Shown: positions 53,283 through 63,195, counted from the stretch's first letter. The stretch is 64,000 nucleotides of DNA from Bacillota bacterium (GCA_023386955.1 JAEWIS010000038.1:186001-250000); one strand, 5' to 3'. Notes: generated by a model not told the origin, from the sequence alone. Numbers and translations: made by a program.

Positions 53283-56164
53283 CCTTCCTCACTCCTCATC
53301 CATTCCATGATTCTCGGCACCAATTGCGAAGTTGTCATATGCTCAATCTTCGGCCCGGGCAGGGAGTAAAGAAAATGCTTGCCGTATGCCGTATCAATCA
53401 CCCGGGTATCATAGACAATAACCGTTCCTTTATCGGTGGCGGTCCGCACCAGCCGGCCGAAGCCCTGTTTGAAGCGGATAACCGCCTGGGGCACAGAATA
53501 TTTGATAAAGGGGTTCTGTCCTTTTTCCTTATAAAGCTCGCACTTGGCCTCCACAAGAGGATGGTTGGGCGGCTGAAAAGGCAATCTCACAATAGCCAGG
53601 CAGCTTAACGCATCTCCGGGAATGTCCACACCCTCCCAGAAGGAGCTGGTGCCCAGCAGGACACTTGCGGCACTATCCTTGAACATCCGCGTCAGCTTAC
53701 TCCGGTTGCCGCCGTCCATCCCCTGCCCCAGCACCTGAATCCCTCTTGAGGCCAGCTCTTCCTTCAGCCTCTGGTGAACCGCCTTCAGCATCCGGTACGA
53801 GGTGAACAGCACAAGCATTCTTCCGTTGGTTGCCACCGCCACATCGCGCAGAGATTCCGTAAGCTTCTCGATATAATACGCTTCGGCGGCACTGCCCTTA
53901 ATATTGGGAAAATCGCGGGGCACCGCTACCAGCGCCTGCTCCCTGTATTGAAAGGGGGATGGCAGAATCACCGTCCGTACCTTGCCGGACGGGCTATTCT
54001 CCATAAGCCCCAGCTGTTCGCAGATATAATGAAATTTCTTGTCCACGGACAAGGTGGCAGATGTCAATATTATACTATCTTTTGCATCAAAAAAGAACTG
54101 TCGAAGAATGGCGCTTACATCCGCAGGAACACTTACCAATTGAAGGGACTTACTCTTGAACTGGCTGCTCGCTTCCAGCCAATACACATCATCCTGCTCA
54201 GGCATATGCATAAACCTGTGAAGGGTATCCCGGTGCCTGTCCAGATCCTTGCCGGCCCCGTTCAAATCCGTAACCAGAGTCTGTATGCCCAGGTCATCCT
54301 GGACATCCTTCCAATCATTCAGCAGCCGGTCCAGCTGCCGCGAAGCTTCACCAAGGCCAACGTAGATATTCTCCTCCATCTTCCGGAGAGTCTCCCAGCT
54401 GGGCGGGAGCATGGCGGGTTTCACCCGCACCACCAGCTGCCCGGCTTCCGCCGATGCAGGGTCGGAGGCGCTGGCCGACATTCCCGCAAAGTCATACAGC
54501 AGCTGGGACAGCTCGTCCCAGTGCTCCTTGGCCTCCACCAGCTTCTCCTCCACGTCCACAATGGCCCGCAGCCACTTTGCAGCTTTGTCACCAGCAGCAT
54601 GCTCTTGAATACGCATGGATACCAGCGGCAGGAGGCCCGAACGGGAATCCTTATACAGCCATGTCAACGTGTGCACAAAGCTAAGGTAATGCAGCTCCAA
54701 GCCCAGATGCTTGGCCGCTACCTCCTCGAAGTGATGAGCCTCGTCCACGATTAACTGCGAATAAGCCGGCAGCAGCCGGTTCTCCGCTTTAATATCCGTA
54801 AACAGCAGGGAATGATTGACGATAATCACGTCCGCCTGGGTAGATTCATGCTTTGCTCGGTGGTAGAAGCAGCGCCGGAACCAAGGGCAGTGGCGGTTCA
54901 AGCAAGAATCCGCATCGCTTTGCACATCCTGCCAGAAGTCATTGCCTTTGGAGGTCAAATACAGCTCCTCGTCGTCTCCCCGTTCTGTGTCAGAGAGCCA
55001 TACGGTCATTTGCGCAGCCGTCAGCCGGTCATCGCGGCCGTTGGCAAAGTCCGCCGTATTCACCTTGGTCTCAAACTTGCGGAGGCACAGATAGTGATTG
55101 CGGCCCTTCAGCACTGCCGCCTCGAACCCAAAAGGAAACAGCTCCTGCAAAAGCGGGATATCCCGCTGGCGCAGCTGCTCCTGAAGCTGGATGGTATGGG
55201 TGCTGACCACGATTTTCTTCTCTTCGCTGATGCCGTAATGAAGGGCTGGGATCAAATAAGCCAAGGACTTTCCGGTCCCCGTTCCCGCCTCAATCAGCAG
55301 GTGGGCGCTGTCGGATAAAGCCCCCTGTACATCACGGATCATCTGGGCCTGGGCAGGCCGCTCCTCGTAGCCGGGAAATTTCTCCTTCATCCGCTCTGTG
55401 AGATAGGCATGGAATTCCTCGAAGGGTTTGTCCAGCCATTCCTTGTCTGCCCGCGGCTTTTTCTCCTCGCCCCATTCCCCGGCCTTCAGGGAATATTGCC
55501 GGAAATACCGGTCCAAATTGGGATCCACCGGAGTAGCAATTTCCTTCAACCCCAGAATTTCCTTCAGGAACCAGCTGAGGTCTGTATTTTCCATTTCGAA
55601 CAGATAGGAAAGGCGCTGCACCGTGAGCAGATCCAAATCCTCGAAGCGTTCCAGCACCTTCACCCATAGAAGAGCCGTTGCCTCTGCGTCCGAATCCGCC
55701 TGGTGGGGTCGTTCATGGGGGATCTCCATGGTTTGGGTAACCATGGACAGCTGCAGGCTGCCAAGCATGGGGAACAGCATACGCAAAAAATCCAGGGTAT
55801 CGAGAACCCTTCCGGAAAAGGGACGATACCCCGAAATATCCAACCCCCGCTGCAAAAAGCCGAGGTCAAAGGAAACGTTATGACCCACCAGCACCGCATC
55901 CTCCAACATTGGAGCCATCTGTGCCATCACACTTTCCACAGACGGAGCAGACTCCACCATTTGGTCGGTAATGCCGGTTAAGGTGGTTATAAATTCGGGA
56001 ATCGGTCCCGACGGTTTAATGAAGGAGGCGTATCTGCCGGTAATTTCAGTATCTTCCAGGATGACCAGTCCGGCTTGAATGATTTCGTCGGAAGGCTGGT
56101 TGCCTGTAGTTTCAAAATCCAATACGGCGAATTTCATTCTCCCCGTCCAATCCTCTCTTGTCAT
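53279..56164 (-). CDS. dinG: DinG-family helicase with DnaQ-like 3'-5' exonuclease domain
   Basis: A 961-residue protein. Residues about 10-170 are a DEDD exonuclease (FAVLDFETTGNQPSDEII, LVGHNVSFDLGFLQ). The rest is an XPD/DinG-type superfamily 2 helicase: LIEAGTGTGKSLAYLIPAL (Walker A), LIVDEAHHFEEVAAKHLG (DEAH box) and GFGRLVRTATDKG (motif VI). Four Cys of an iron-sulfur cluster are not obvious, as in Bacillus DinG, which works mainly as a nuclease. Two starts are possible: ATG at 56164 or 56137. Confidence 0.95.
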   Translation of the reverse strand: MTREDWTGRMKFAVLDFETTGNQPSDEIIQAGLVILEDTEITGRYASFIKPSGPIPEFITTLTGITDQMVESAPSVESVMAQMAPMLEDAVLVGHNVSFDLGFLQRGLDISGYRPFSGRVLDTLDFLRMLFPMLGSLQLSMVTQTMEIPHERPHQADSDAEATALLWVKVLERFEDLDLLTVQRLSYLFEMENTDLSWFLKEILGLKEIATPVDPNLDRYFRQYSLKAGEWGEEKKPRADKEWLDKPFEEFHAYLTERMKEKFPGYEERPAQAQMIRDVQGALSDSAHLLIEAGTGTGKSLAYLIPALHYGISEEKKIVVSTHTIQLQEQLRQRDIPLLQELFPFGFEAAVLKGRNHYLCLRKFETKVNTADFANGRDDRLTAAQMTVWLSDTERGDDEELYLTSKGNDFWQDVQSDADSCLNRHCPWFRRCFYHRAKHESTQADVIIVNHSLLFTDIKAENRLLPAYSQLIVDEAHHFEEVAAKHLGLELHYLSFVHTLTWLYKDSRSGLLPLVSMRIQEHAAGDKAAKWLRAIVDVEEKLVEAKEHWDELSQLLYDFAGMSASASDPASAEAGQLVVRVKPAMLPPSWETLRKMEENIYVGLGEASRQLDRLLNDWKDVQDDLGIQTLVTDLNGAGKDLDRHRDTLHRFMHMPEQDDVYWLEASSQFKSKSLQLVSVPADVSAILRQFFFDAKDSIILTSATLSVDKKFHYICEQLGLMENSPSGKVRTVILPSPFQYREQALVAVPRDFPNIKGSAAEAYYIEKLTESLRDVAVATNGRMLVLFTSYRMLKAVHQRLKEELASRGIQVLGQGMDGGNRSKLTRMFKDSAASVLLGTSSFWEGVDIPGDALSCLAIVRLPFQPPNHPLVEAKCELYKEKGQNPFIKYSVPQAVIRFKQGFGRLVRTATDKGTVIVYDTRVIDTAYGKHFLYSLPGPKIEHMTTSQLVPRIMEWMRSEEG

Positions 56165-56232
56165 TGATGGGCTGTCCTTTTAGCATACCAAAAGGAGTCG
56201 GGGTTGGGAAGAACAAATGTTTTGTTCTTGCT

Positions 56233-56943
56233 TTATTTCCGTTTATCCCAATGTGCCGGAGTCAAAACCGGCTCTATAGAGGCGGGATCCGCCGAATGGG
56301 CAAGCCGGAACAGCTCCAGCGCTTTGTCCAGATTCTGGCGTTCGGCCTGGATGCAGCCCATGGCATTGTATGAGATGGCCTTCATCTTGAGATCATCGGT
56401 CAGAGGCACCACAATTTGAAAATGGCGGTAGGCCTCCGCGTATTCCTCGCTGTGGAAGTATGCCATGGCCAAATACATCCGGGCCAGCAAATCATCCGGC
56501 TGGGTCTCCACCACACGCTCCAGTTCATCCACCGCCTGTTTGTACATGGAGAGCTTGTAAAAGCCTTGGCCCTTGGAGAAGCTGGCCAAGCTAAGCGGCT
56601 TTTTCAATCCGTATGTTGCAGAAGACGCTTTTTGTTTAGCTGGTTCAGGTTCTGTCAGGAATCCCGCCGGCGCCGCGGCAGTCAGAGCTGCTCCCGGCAA
56701 CAAGCCGGGTTTACCAGCCGGAAGACTCATGGAAGCCCCGTTCCCCGGAGCGGACTTCCCTTCTGAAAGCAGCCCCATTTTTTCCTCGAACAACAGCCAT
56801 TCCTCAATGCAGGTGTCGCTCATTGCCTTTAACACGGACAGCCGCTCTTCCAGGTCCTTGCGTTCCTTGCCAGAAGACGAGGGGAGACGCGACAGAATAT
56901 CATCCAATGCGCCGTTCATGGAAGCAAACAGCTGTTTGAACAT
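56233..56943 (-). CDS. Tetratricopeptide-repeat protein
   Basis: A 236-residue soluble protein. An N-terminal helical part (1-65) is followed by an Ala/Pro/Gly linker (about 66-110), then about three TPR-like helix pairs (GQGFYKLSMYKQAVDELERVVETQPDD, ARMYLAMAYFHSEEYAEAYRHFQIV, SYNAMGCIQAERQNLDKALELFRLA). TPRs bind other proteins; the partner is unknown. AAGGTGG seven bases upstream supports the ATG at 56943. It sits between panD and dinG on the same strand, in the place where Bacillus has none. Confidence 0.8.
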   Translation of the reverse strand: MFKQLFASMNGALDDILSRLPSSSGKERKDLEERLSVLKAMSDTCIEEWLLFEEKMGLLSEGKSAPGNGASMSLPAGKPGLLPGAALTAAAPAGFLTEPEPAKQKASSATYGLKKPLSLASFSKGQGFYKLSMYKQAVDELERVVETQPDDLLARMYLAMAYFHSEEYAEAYRHFQIVVPLTDDLKMKAISYNAMGCIQAERQNLDKALELFRLAHSADPASIEPVLTPAHWDKRK

Positions 56944-57051
56944 GGGCACACCACCTTGGGCTTCAAGATTGTTGTACCCTCATTCTTTGTCACCACAGCG
57001 GGTTTCATACCGCTCAAATGCTTCCCATGCGGGGAGCGCATTAACAATGGT

Positions 57052-57438
57052 TCAGATCAGGACAGTGGAATGCGGTTCGGACTCCAGCATATTCACCGGC
57101 TTATTGGCCGCGTCCAGCACGGCAATCTTGGGCTTGTTATTGCGGGCTTCCTCATCAGTCATCATGGCGTAGCTGATAATAATCACGATATCGCCGGGAT
57201 GGACCAGCCGTGCAGCCGCTCCGTTCAAACAAATCACACCGGACCCGCGGGGACCCGGAATTGTATAGGTTTCCAGCCGGGCACCGTTATTGTTATTGAC
57301 AATCTGCACCTTTTCATTGGGGAGCAGATCCACCAGATCCATTAAATCCTCATCAATTGTAATGCTGCCCACATAGTTCAGGTTGGCCTCCGTCACCGTC
57401 GCTCTGTGCAGCTTGGCCTTCATCATGGTTCTAAACAT
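57052..57438 (-). CDS. panD: Aspartate 1-decarboxylase precursor
   Basis: A 128-residue pyruvoyl enzyme making beta-alanine for pantothenate. [15 protein letters not shown] holds the Gly24-Ser25 self-cleavage site that makes the pyruvoyl group, and Lys9 (MKAKLH) and the [18 protein letters not shown] motif are present. Start at 57438 with AAGGAGAG upstream. It is the third gene of panB-panC-panD. Confidence 0.97.
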   Translation of the reverse strand: MFRTMMKAKLHRATVTEANLNYVGSITIDEDLMDLVDLLPNEKVQIVNNNNGARLETYTIPGPRGSGVICLNGAAARLVHPGDIVIIISYAMMTDEEARNNKPKIAVLDAANKPVNMLESEPHSTVLI

Positions 57439-57464
57439 TGAAGATCTCTCCTTTCTATATCCTG

Positions 57465-58400
57465 TTACACACCGGCCCGGCTTTGCTCTGCCGGACACAA
57501 GGTTTCCGAAACGCCGCCACCCAGCTCAAACAAGCGGTTGTCGATTAGACGGGTTGTACCGAAGCGCACCGCCAATGCAGCCAGGAGCCTCCGGCCGGCC
57601 CATTCTTCTTCCGGTAATCCGTACACGGGGCTAACATCCGGGTACAGCATCAAATCCACATAATCGATATCTGCAAGCGGCATGGTCCGGATATGGGCCT
57701 CCATCTTTTCCTTCACTGCTGCAAAATCTCCCCGGCACTCCGCCAGCCAGTCTTCCGTAAGCTTCAGGGTTTCCGAAAGAATCAGCGCCTGGCGCCGCTC
57801 CTCCACGCCCAGATACACATTACGGGAGCTTAAGGCTAAACCGTCCGCTTCCCGGATGATGGGACAAGGCATAATTTGCACGGGAATGTTCAGGTCGAAT
57901 ACCATTTGTTCGATAACCGCCACCTGCTGGGCATCCTTCATCCCGAAGTACGCCTTGTCAGGCTGGACAATGTTGAACAGCTTGGACACTACGGTAGCCA
58001 CTCCGTCAAAGTGCCCCGGCCGCGATGCCCCGCAGAGCCTCTCCGTAACATCAGCAACCTGAACACTTGTTTTGATAGCCCGGGGATACATCTCTTCGAC
58101 TGAAGGCAGGAATACTACGTCCACTCCATTCTCTTCCGCAAGCTGCAGATCCCCTGCTTCGTTGCGGGGATAACGGGACAGGTCCTCCTTGGGGCCGAAT
58201 TGGATAGGATTCACAAAGATGCTCAGCACCCGGACACCGCATTCCTCCCTGGCCTGGCGCAGCAGACTGGCATGTCCCTGGTGCAGGTAACCCATGGTGG
58301 GAACAAATCCGGTCACTGTGGAGCGGCCCTCCCGGAGCGCCCGAGTTTTGGCTTCCATAATCATCATCCGTGCATCTTCAATGGTTCTGGCGATTTGCAT
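57465..58400 (-). CDS. panC: Pantothenate synthetase
   Basis: A 311-residue enzyme joining pantoate and beta-alanine with [21 protein letters not shown] carries the HxGH ATP motif, [18 protein letters not shown] is the pantoate site, [13 protein letters not shown] follows, and [14 protein letters not shown] matches the KMSKS-equivalent region. AGAGGAGAG precedes the ATG. The 103-bp gap to panB holds the double-hairpin element also found before parC. Confidence 0.97.
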   Translation of the reverse strand: MQIARTIEDARMMIMEAKTRALREGRSTVTGFVPTMGYLHQGHASLLRQAREECGVRVLSIFVNPIQFGPKEDLSRYPRNEAGDLQLAEENGVDVVFLPSVEEMYPRAIKTSVQVADVTERLCGASRPGHFDGVATVVSKLFNIVQPDKAYFGMKDAQQVAVIEQMVFDLNIPVQIMPCPIIREADGLALSSRNVYLGVEERRQALILSETLKLTEDWLAECRGDFAAVKEKMEAHIRTMPLADIDYVDLMLYPDVSPVYGLPEEEWAGRRLLAALAVRFGTTRLIDNRLFELGGGVSETLCPAEQSRAGV

Positions 58401-58421
58401 GGTTTTTGTCTCTCCTCTGAA

Positions 58422-58488
58422 ATAACTTGGTCAAGCCGAAGGCCAGATAAGTTATTGAAGCCTCGAAACCGGCAAGGCCGGTTTGAGG
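58422..58488. repeat. Double-hairpin repeat element upstream of panC
   Basis: Hairpin a (58422-58455, ATAACTT/AAGTTAT) and hairpin b (58461-58488, CCTC-G-AAACCGGC with GCCGGTTT-GAGG) have the same spacing (five bases, TGAAG) as at 21375. Relative to the parC copy, the stem bases differ on both sides but still pair. On the plus strand hairpin b is followed by GCGGC and five T, so there it could also act as a terminator. Confidence 0.75.
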
Positions 58489-58503
58489 GCGGCTTTTTAT
58501 TAC

Positions 58504-59358
58504 TTATTCTTTATTCCCGTATAGGTAGGCGACAGCTTCGTTATTCCCCTTAAAAGAATGCTCCTCCCGGGGGAACTGCCCGGTCTTGACCTCGTCCACA
58601 TACTGGCGGATGCCCTGGCGGATGGAACTGCCAATGTCCGTATAGGTTTTGACGAATTTTTTGGGGCGGATGTCCGCTCCGTAGTTCAGAATATCATGGA
58701 ACACCAGAATCTGTCCGTCACATCCGGTACCGGCTCCGATGCCGATGGTAGGGATGGACAGCCGGGAGGTAATCATCCGGGCGACCTCCTCGGTCACCAG
58801 CTCCAGCACAATGGCGAAGGCGCCTGCTTTCTCCAAAGCCAACGCATCCTCCAGCAGCTTCTGCGCTCCTGCGGAGTCCTTGCCTTGAATCCGGTAACCA
58901 CCAATCTGGTGCACTGCTTGCGGCGTAAGGCCGATATGTCCCATAACTGGAACGCCGGCCCGTACGCAGGCTTCCACAGTAGCGGCAATTTCAGCTCCGC
59001 CTTCCATTTTGACACCCTTGCACAAGCCTTCACGCATGACGCGGCCAACATTGCGCATGGTTTCATCTATGCTGCCGTGATAGGTCAGAAACGGCATATC
59101 CGTAATCACAAAAGGGATTTTTGCGCCGCGGGTAACGGCTTTGGTGTGGTGGATCATATCATCCAGCGTAACCGGCAGAGTGGAATCGTAGCCCAGCACC
59201 ACATTGCCCAGTGAATCGCCGATCAGGATACCGTCCACACCGGCTTCCTCCGCCAATTCCGCGGAAGGATAATCGTATGCGGTGAGGAACGCGATTGGCG
59301 TCCCTTCCTTCTTCATTTTTTTGAATTGCGGGATTGTAACAGGCTTGCGGCTCTCCAT
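58504..59358 (-). CDS. panB: 3-methyl-2-oxobutanoate hydroxymethyltransferase
   Basis: A 284-residue TIM-barrel enzyme making ketopantoate, first step of pantothenate synthesis. FLTAYDYPSAELAEEAGVDGILIGDSLGNVVLGY has the Mg-binding Asp, MPFLTYHGSIDETM and GHIGLTPQAVHQIGGYRIQG the substrate region, and IGIGAGTGCDGQILVFHDIL the C-terminal signature. First gene of panBCD, preceded by a leader with its own terminator. Confidence 0.97.
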   Translation of the reverse strand: MESRKPVTIPQFKKMKKEGTPIAFLTAYDYPSAELAEEAGVDGILIGDSLGNVVLGYDSTLPVTLDDMIHHTKAVTRGAKIPFVITDMPFLTYHGSIDETMRNVGRVMREGLCKGVKMEGGAEIAATVEACVRAGVPVMGHIGLTPQAVHQIGGYRIQGKDSAGAQKLLEDALALEKAGAFAIVLELVTEEVARMITSRLSIPTIGIGAGTGCDGQILVFHDILNYGADIRPKKFVKTYTDIGSSIRQGIRQYVDEVKTGQFPREEHSFKGNNEAVAYLYGNKE

Positions 59359-59566
59359 AACATATCTCTCCTTATTGGTTAAAAATAAAAAAACCTTCCC
59401 GCCGCAGGAAGGCCGATAAGGTCACAAAAAGACATGGTTCAGTTGTCTTATGATCCCTTCTGTCTCGGTCCAAACGGCTCAGAGCAGAATCCGATATAAG
59501 GGTTAGCATTCCCAAAACGGTTAGAAAGTGCGGTTCCGGTGCGGATACCGCCTTACATGCATCATA
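59359..59566 (-). promoter_or_regulatory. panB leader RNA with attenuator-like terminator
   Basis: A perfect terminator (CCTTCC at 59394-59399 with GGAAGG at 59407-59412, then seven T on the minus strand) lies only 28 bp before the panB start, so transcription must be allowed past it. Upstream in the leader are AAGACA/TGTCTT (about 59428-59448) and a longer CTTAT/ATAAG-closed structure. A -10-like TATGAT (complement of 59561-59566) suggests a leader of about 195 nt. There is no T-box sequence. The known pan RNA motif sits before panB in some Firmicutes; I cannot confirm a match. The gap from here to birA holds only the birA terminator. Confidence 0.6.
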
Positions 59567-59578
59567 CTGCAATTATTG

Positions 59579-59603
59579 AAAAAAAGCGAATGATTTTCAT
59601 TCG
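59579..59603 (-). terminator. Rho-independent terminator after birA
   Basis: CGAATGA (59587-59593) pairs with TCATTCG (59597-59603); on the minus strand it is followed by seven T. Confidence 0.85.
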
Positions 59604-59725
59604 ATCATTTGGAGGGAAATTCCTTTTTCGGCAGTTTTTACACAGTTTCCTTGTAGGCGGTGCCCAATTGAATCCTTCTCCGAAAAATCTTCTTCATTCT
59701 CCTTTATGGTTTACCCTAATTAAAA

Positions 59726-60697
59726 CTACGAATTTCTGGTATCCGCCGAATAGATGGTCCGTTCAGAGCCATCAGCCATCCGCAAGATCAGCCCGCCCCA
59801 CTCATTCAGTCCTACCGCCGTACCTTCAAAATTTCCGTTTGCATCAGAAGAACGAACGGTCTGCCCCAGCGTAGCTGCCGAAGCCTCCCACAGCGTCCGG
59901 ATGGGGCTGAAGCCTTGGGCGTAATAGAGGGCGTAGAGCTCCTCCAGTTGGCCCAGAAATTCGGCAATCAGTCTGGCACGGTCAATCCGTTTGCCAGACT
60001 CGATCATAAGGGACGTGGCTTTGGGATTAAGCTCCTCCGGATAATCGGACTGCTCCAGATTGCAGCTGATGCCCACACCGGTCACAATGTATTGCAGCTG
60101 CTCATTCTCCGCACTGGATTCGAGGAGAATACCGCTGATTTTTTTGCCGTTGATCAACAGGTCATTCGGCCATTTGATAGCCGGATGTACCTCCGGCACC
60201 ACCTTGCGGATAGCCCGGTTAAGCGCCACTGCGGCCAGCAGGGTCAGATGCGGTGTTAAGTGCAGGGGGATTTCCGGCTTCACGACCAGACTCATATATA
60301 TGCCTTTGCCTTTGGGGGAATGCCAATGCCTCCCCAACCGGCCCCTTCCTGCCGTTTGGCGCTCCGCCAGTACCAATGTTCCTTCCGGAGCGCCATCCCG
60401 GATCAAGCGCTGGGCTACATTCTGCGTGGAATCCACCTCGTCGAAGCAGTGGATGTTCTGTCCCAGAACCCGGGTGCGCAGATAAGGTAGAATATCAGCA
60501 GGTGAGAGCTTATCCGGCTGCGACAGCAGCCGGTATCCCCGCCGCGGGATCGCCTCAAAGGTATAGCCGTCCTCCTTCAGCGCCTGGATATGCTTCCAGA
60601 TGGCCGTACGGCTGACCTCCAGAGCCTTGCTGATATCACCGCCGGACAGGTAGGCGCCTCCCGCATTCTTAAACAGCTCCAAAAGCCGATGCTTCAT
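59726..60697 (-). CDS. birA: Biotin operon repressor / biotin-[acetyl-CoA-carboxylase] ligase
   Basis: A 323-residue bifunctional protein. The N-terminal winged helix (LSGGDISKALEVSRTAIWKHIQALKEDGY) binds the biotin operator, and the ligase domain has LAERQTAGRGRLGRHWHSPKGKGIY (biotinyl-AMP loop) and AIKWPNDLLINGKKISGILLES. GGGGGAGG precedes the ATG at 60697, which lies one base after the cca stop. It ends the mgsA-bshB1-bshA-cca-birA run, and a terminator separates it from panB. Confidence 0.95.
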   Translation of the reverse strand: MKHRLLELFKNAGGAYLSGGDISKALEVSRTAIWKHIQALKEDGYTFEAIPRRGYRLLSQPDKLSPADILPYLRTRVLGQNIHCFDEVDSTQNVAQRLIRDGAPEGTLVLAERQTAGRGRLGRHWHSPKGKGIYMSLVVKPEIPLHLTPHLTLLAAVALNRAIRKVVPEVHPAIKWPNDLLINGKKISGILLESSAENEQLQYIVTGVGISCNLEQSDYPEELNPKATSLMIESGKRIDRARLIAEFLGQLEELYALYYAQGFSPIRTLWEASAATLGQTVRSSDANGNFEGTAVGLNEWGGLILRMADGSERTIYSADTRNS

Positions 60698-60698
60698 G

Positions 60699-62000
60699 TT
60701 ATGCACCTCCCCCGCTGTCCAACACTGCTTCCAGCAATTCCGCCTTGGTGTTGGCAACCCGGCCCACCGCAGCAAGCCGCAGTAAACGGGACATAGCCGC
60801 ACCTACCCAAGGACCTGCACCACGGCCTGATGCGGCAATCAGTTCGCCGCCGGTAACCGCCAGCTCCTTCAGCTCCTTGATCCGCAGCTCGTCCAGCCAG
60901 GCTTGCCCGTTATCCACGGCAAGTCTGAGTCCGGCTGCCACGAGATAACCTTCCCGCTCCAACGCTTTCATCACCGCAAGCCAGTCCGCAGCAGCCTCTA
61001 CCCCGATTTGCAGAGTGCCGAGCTGCCACACCTCAGCTGCAGAGCAGTTCTCCAGCTCACTGCATACCCGGCTCATGCCCGGCGACCATTCTATGGCCGT
61101 TACCCACTCGCCAAACTCGGCAGCTCTGGAGAAACGTTCCACATCCTTCAAGGAGAAGGTCATCTTACGCAGCAGCTCCCGGCATTGTCCGGCATTCAAA
61201 CCCGACAGCAGGACCACGAGAATCCAGCGCCGGTCCGATTCGGCCAATGCGGGCAGTGTCTTCAGCTCAGCAGGCAGACTGGGGCTGGATGGTTCCGAAT
61301 AGGACCAAGCCAGCTTGTCCTTGGTAAACCCAAGCAGGCCGCTTTCGGCAAGCAGCCGCCAGCCTTCGTACGGATGGGGACCTCCCATCATCCGTTCCAG
61401 CTCCACCCGCACGCGCTCCATCGCCACATGAAGCAGCAGCTCCCGCCGCTCCAGCACCGCTTGCCAGGTGGCCTCATCTACGGTGAGATCATAGACCGAG
61501 GCGAACCTGACGCACCGCAGCATCCGCAGCGCATCCTCCCGGAACCGCTCGGCCGGGTCCCCGACACAGCGGAGCAGCCCGGCCTTCAGATCCTCTTTTC
61601 CGCCGAAGGGATCGCGGATGCCTCCATGCCTGTCCATGGCCATGGCGTTCATGGTGAAATCCCGCCGCCGCAGGTCCTCCTCCAGCTCCGAGATGAATTC
61701 CACCTCATCCGGCCTGCGGAAGTCCGCGTAATCGGATTCCTTGCGGAAGGTGGTCACCTCGAAGGTTTCTCCTTCCGCCAGCACCGTCACCGTGCCATGC
61801 TTCAATCCGGTGGGAATCGTCCGCGCAAACAGCCTAACCACCTCTTCCGGCCTGGCCGAGGTGGCAATATCAATATCCTTTACCGGCTTGCCCAGGTACT
61901 TGTCCCGCACATAGCCTCCGACAAAATAGGCCTCATAACCAGCCTGCTCCAACGTCTCCAACAGGCCGATGCCCAGCTTCTCCAATTTGCTCCACACCAT
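60699..62000 (-). CDS. cca: CCA tRNA nucleotidyltransferase
   Basis: A 433-residue class II enzyme that adds or repairs the tRNA 3' CCA. AYFVGGYVRDKYLGKPVKDIDIATSARPEE holds the GG-x-RD and metal-binding DxD motifs. RRRDFTMNAMAMD and REDALRMLRCVRFASVYD are the nucleotide-specificity motifs, followed by the helical body and tail. GGGG lies seven bases before the ATG. It starts 4 bp after the bshA stop. Confidence 0.95.
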   Translation of the reverse strand: MVWSKLEKLGIGLLETLEQAGYEAYFVGGYVRDKYLGKPVKDIDIATSARPEEVVRLFARTIPTGLKHGTVTVLAEGETFEVTTFRKESDYADFRRPDEVEFISELEEDLRRRDFTMNAMAMDRHGGIRDPFGGKEDLKAGLLRCVGDPAERFREDALRMLRCVRFASVYDLTVDEATWQAVLERRELLLHVAMERVRVELERMMGGPHPYEGWRLLAESGLLGFTKDKLAWSYSEPSSPSLPAELKTLPALAESDRRWILVVLLSGLNAGQCRELLRKMTFSLKDVERFSRAAEFGEWVTAIEWSPGMSRVCSELENCSAAEVWQLGTLQIGVEAAADWLAVMKALEREGYLVAAGLRLAVDNGQAWLDELRIKELKELAVTGGELIAASGRGAGPWVGAAMSRLLRLAAVGRVANTKAELLEAVLDSGGGA

Positions 62001-62004
62001 TTCA

Positions 62005-63195
62005 TTACCCCAGACAGCTTAATTTAGAATCGGCGCTTCCGTCCCCGGCATTGCGCTCCGGTGCGGTCCGCCCCAGTACACGGTAATAAATATCCTCATA
62101 ATCCGCCGTAATGCGGTTATTGCAGAAGGCGTTGCGGGCTCTGGACAGACAAGCCTCTACCATACGCTGGTACAGGTCGCCGTCCGACAACAGACGGATG
62201 GCATCCCTGGCCATTTTGTCCGTATCTCCCACTGGGGACAGATAGCCTGTTTCCCCATCCTTCACCAGCTCCGGAATACCGCCGGCCAAGGAGCCTACCG
62301 TCGGCACGCCGCAGGCCATCGCCTCCAGGGCCACCAAACCGAAGCTTTCCTTTTCGGAAGGAAGCAGCAACAGATCGGCCAAGGAGATCACCTCCGCCAC
62401 ATCATCCTGCTTGCCGCAGAAGGAAACCCGGTCGCTGATGCCCAACTCCTTCACCCTGGCCATCACCTTGGACAGATCCGGCCCTTCTCCTACGAACAGG
62501 AGCCGGGACGGGATGTTGTCGTTCACCTTGGCGAACACCTCCACCACATCCAGCACCCGCTTCACCGGGCGGAAGTTGCTGATATGCATCAGAATCTTTT
62601 CATCCACATGGGCAAATTCAGCTCTCAGCTTGCTGACATTGCGGGGGTAATACACCCGTTTGTCCACGAAATTATAGGTCAGGTCAATGGGCCGGTCAAC
62701 CAGCAGAGTCTCCCGGGTTTCCCGGATCAGATCCTCCGACACGGCGGTTACCGCATCGCTTTGATTGATGGCGTAGCGGATAAGGTCCGACAGGGAATCA
62801 TCCTGGGCCAGAACCGTAATATCCGTGCCATGAAGGGTGGTGACGACCTTCAAGTGGTCCCCCACCATTTGTTTGGCGAGGAGCGCACACACCGCATGCG
62901 GGATGGCATAATGCACATGCAATAAATCCAGCTTCTCCCGTTTGGCTACCTGCGCCAGCTTGCTGGCCAGCGACAGATCGTACGGAGGATAGCGGAATAC
63001 ATAATAATCGCTTACTTCCACCTCGTGGAAGAAAATATGCTTATCGAATCTGCCCAGACGAAACGGGATACTGTGCGTGATGAAGTGTACATCGTGACCC
63101 TTTTCCGCCAGCATTTTTCCCAGCTCTGTGGCAACCACGCCGGAGCCGCCCAGCGTTGGATAGCAAGTGATGCCGATCCGCAAGGTTTCGCTCAT
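62005..63195 (-). CDS. bshA: N-acetyl-alpha-D-glucosaminyl L-malate synthase
   Basis: A 396-residue GT4 glycosyltransferase joining GlcNAc from UDP-GlcNAc to L-malate, the first step of bacillithiol. TCYPTLGGSGVVATELGKMLAEKGHDVHFITHSIPFR is the BshA N-terminal signature, and SEKESFGLVALEAMACGVPTVGS the nucleotide-sugar motif. It sits with bshB1 as in Bacillus. It extends about 20 residues past the usual end with a variable tail. Confidence 0.94.
   Translation of the reverse strand: MSETLRIGITCYPTLGGSGVVATELGKMLAEKGHDVHFITHSIPFRLGRFDKHIFFHEVEVSDYYVFRYPPYDLSLASKLAQVAKREKLDLLHVHYAIPHAVCALLAKQMVGDHLKVVTTLHGTDITVLAQDDSLSDLIRYAINQSDAVTAVSEDLIRETRETLLVDRPIDLTYNFVDKRVYYPRNVSKLRAEFAHVDEKILMHISNFRPVKRVLDVVEVFAKVNDNIPSRLLFVGEGPDLSKVMARVKELGISDRVSFCGKQDDVAEVISLADLLLLPSEKESFGLVALEAMACGVPTVGSLAGGIPELVKDGETGYLSPVGDTDKMARDAIRLLSDGDLYQRMVEACLSRARNAFCNNRITADYEDIYYRVLGRTAPERNAGDGSADSKLSCLG

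Noticed and set aside
59372..59572. A 66-codon ORF in the panB leader, as a leader peptide
   Set aside because: It has no clear ribosome site, runs through the terminator, and shows no run of Val or other relevant codons.
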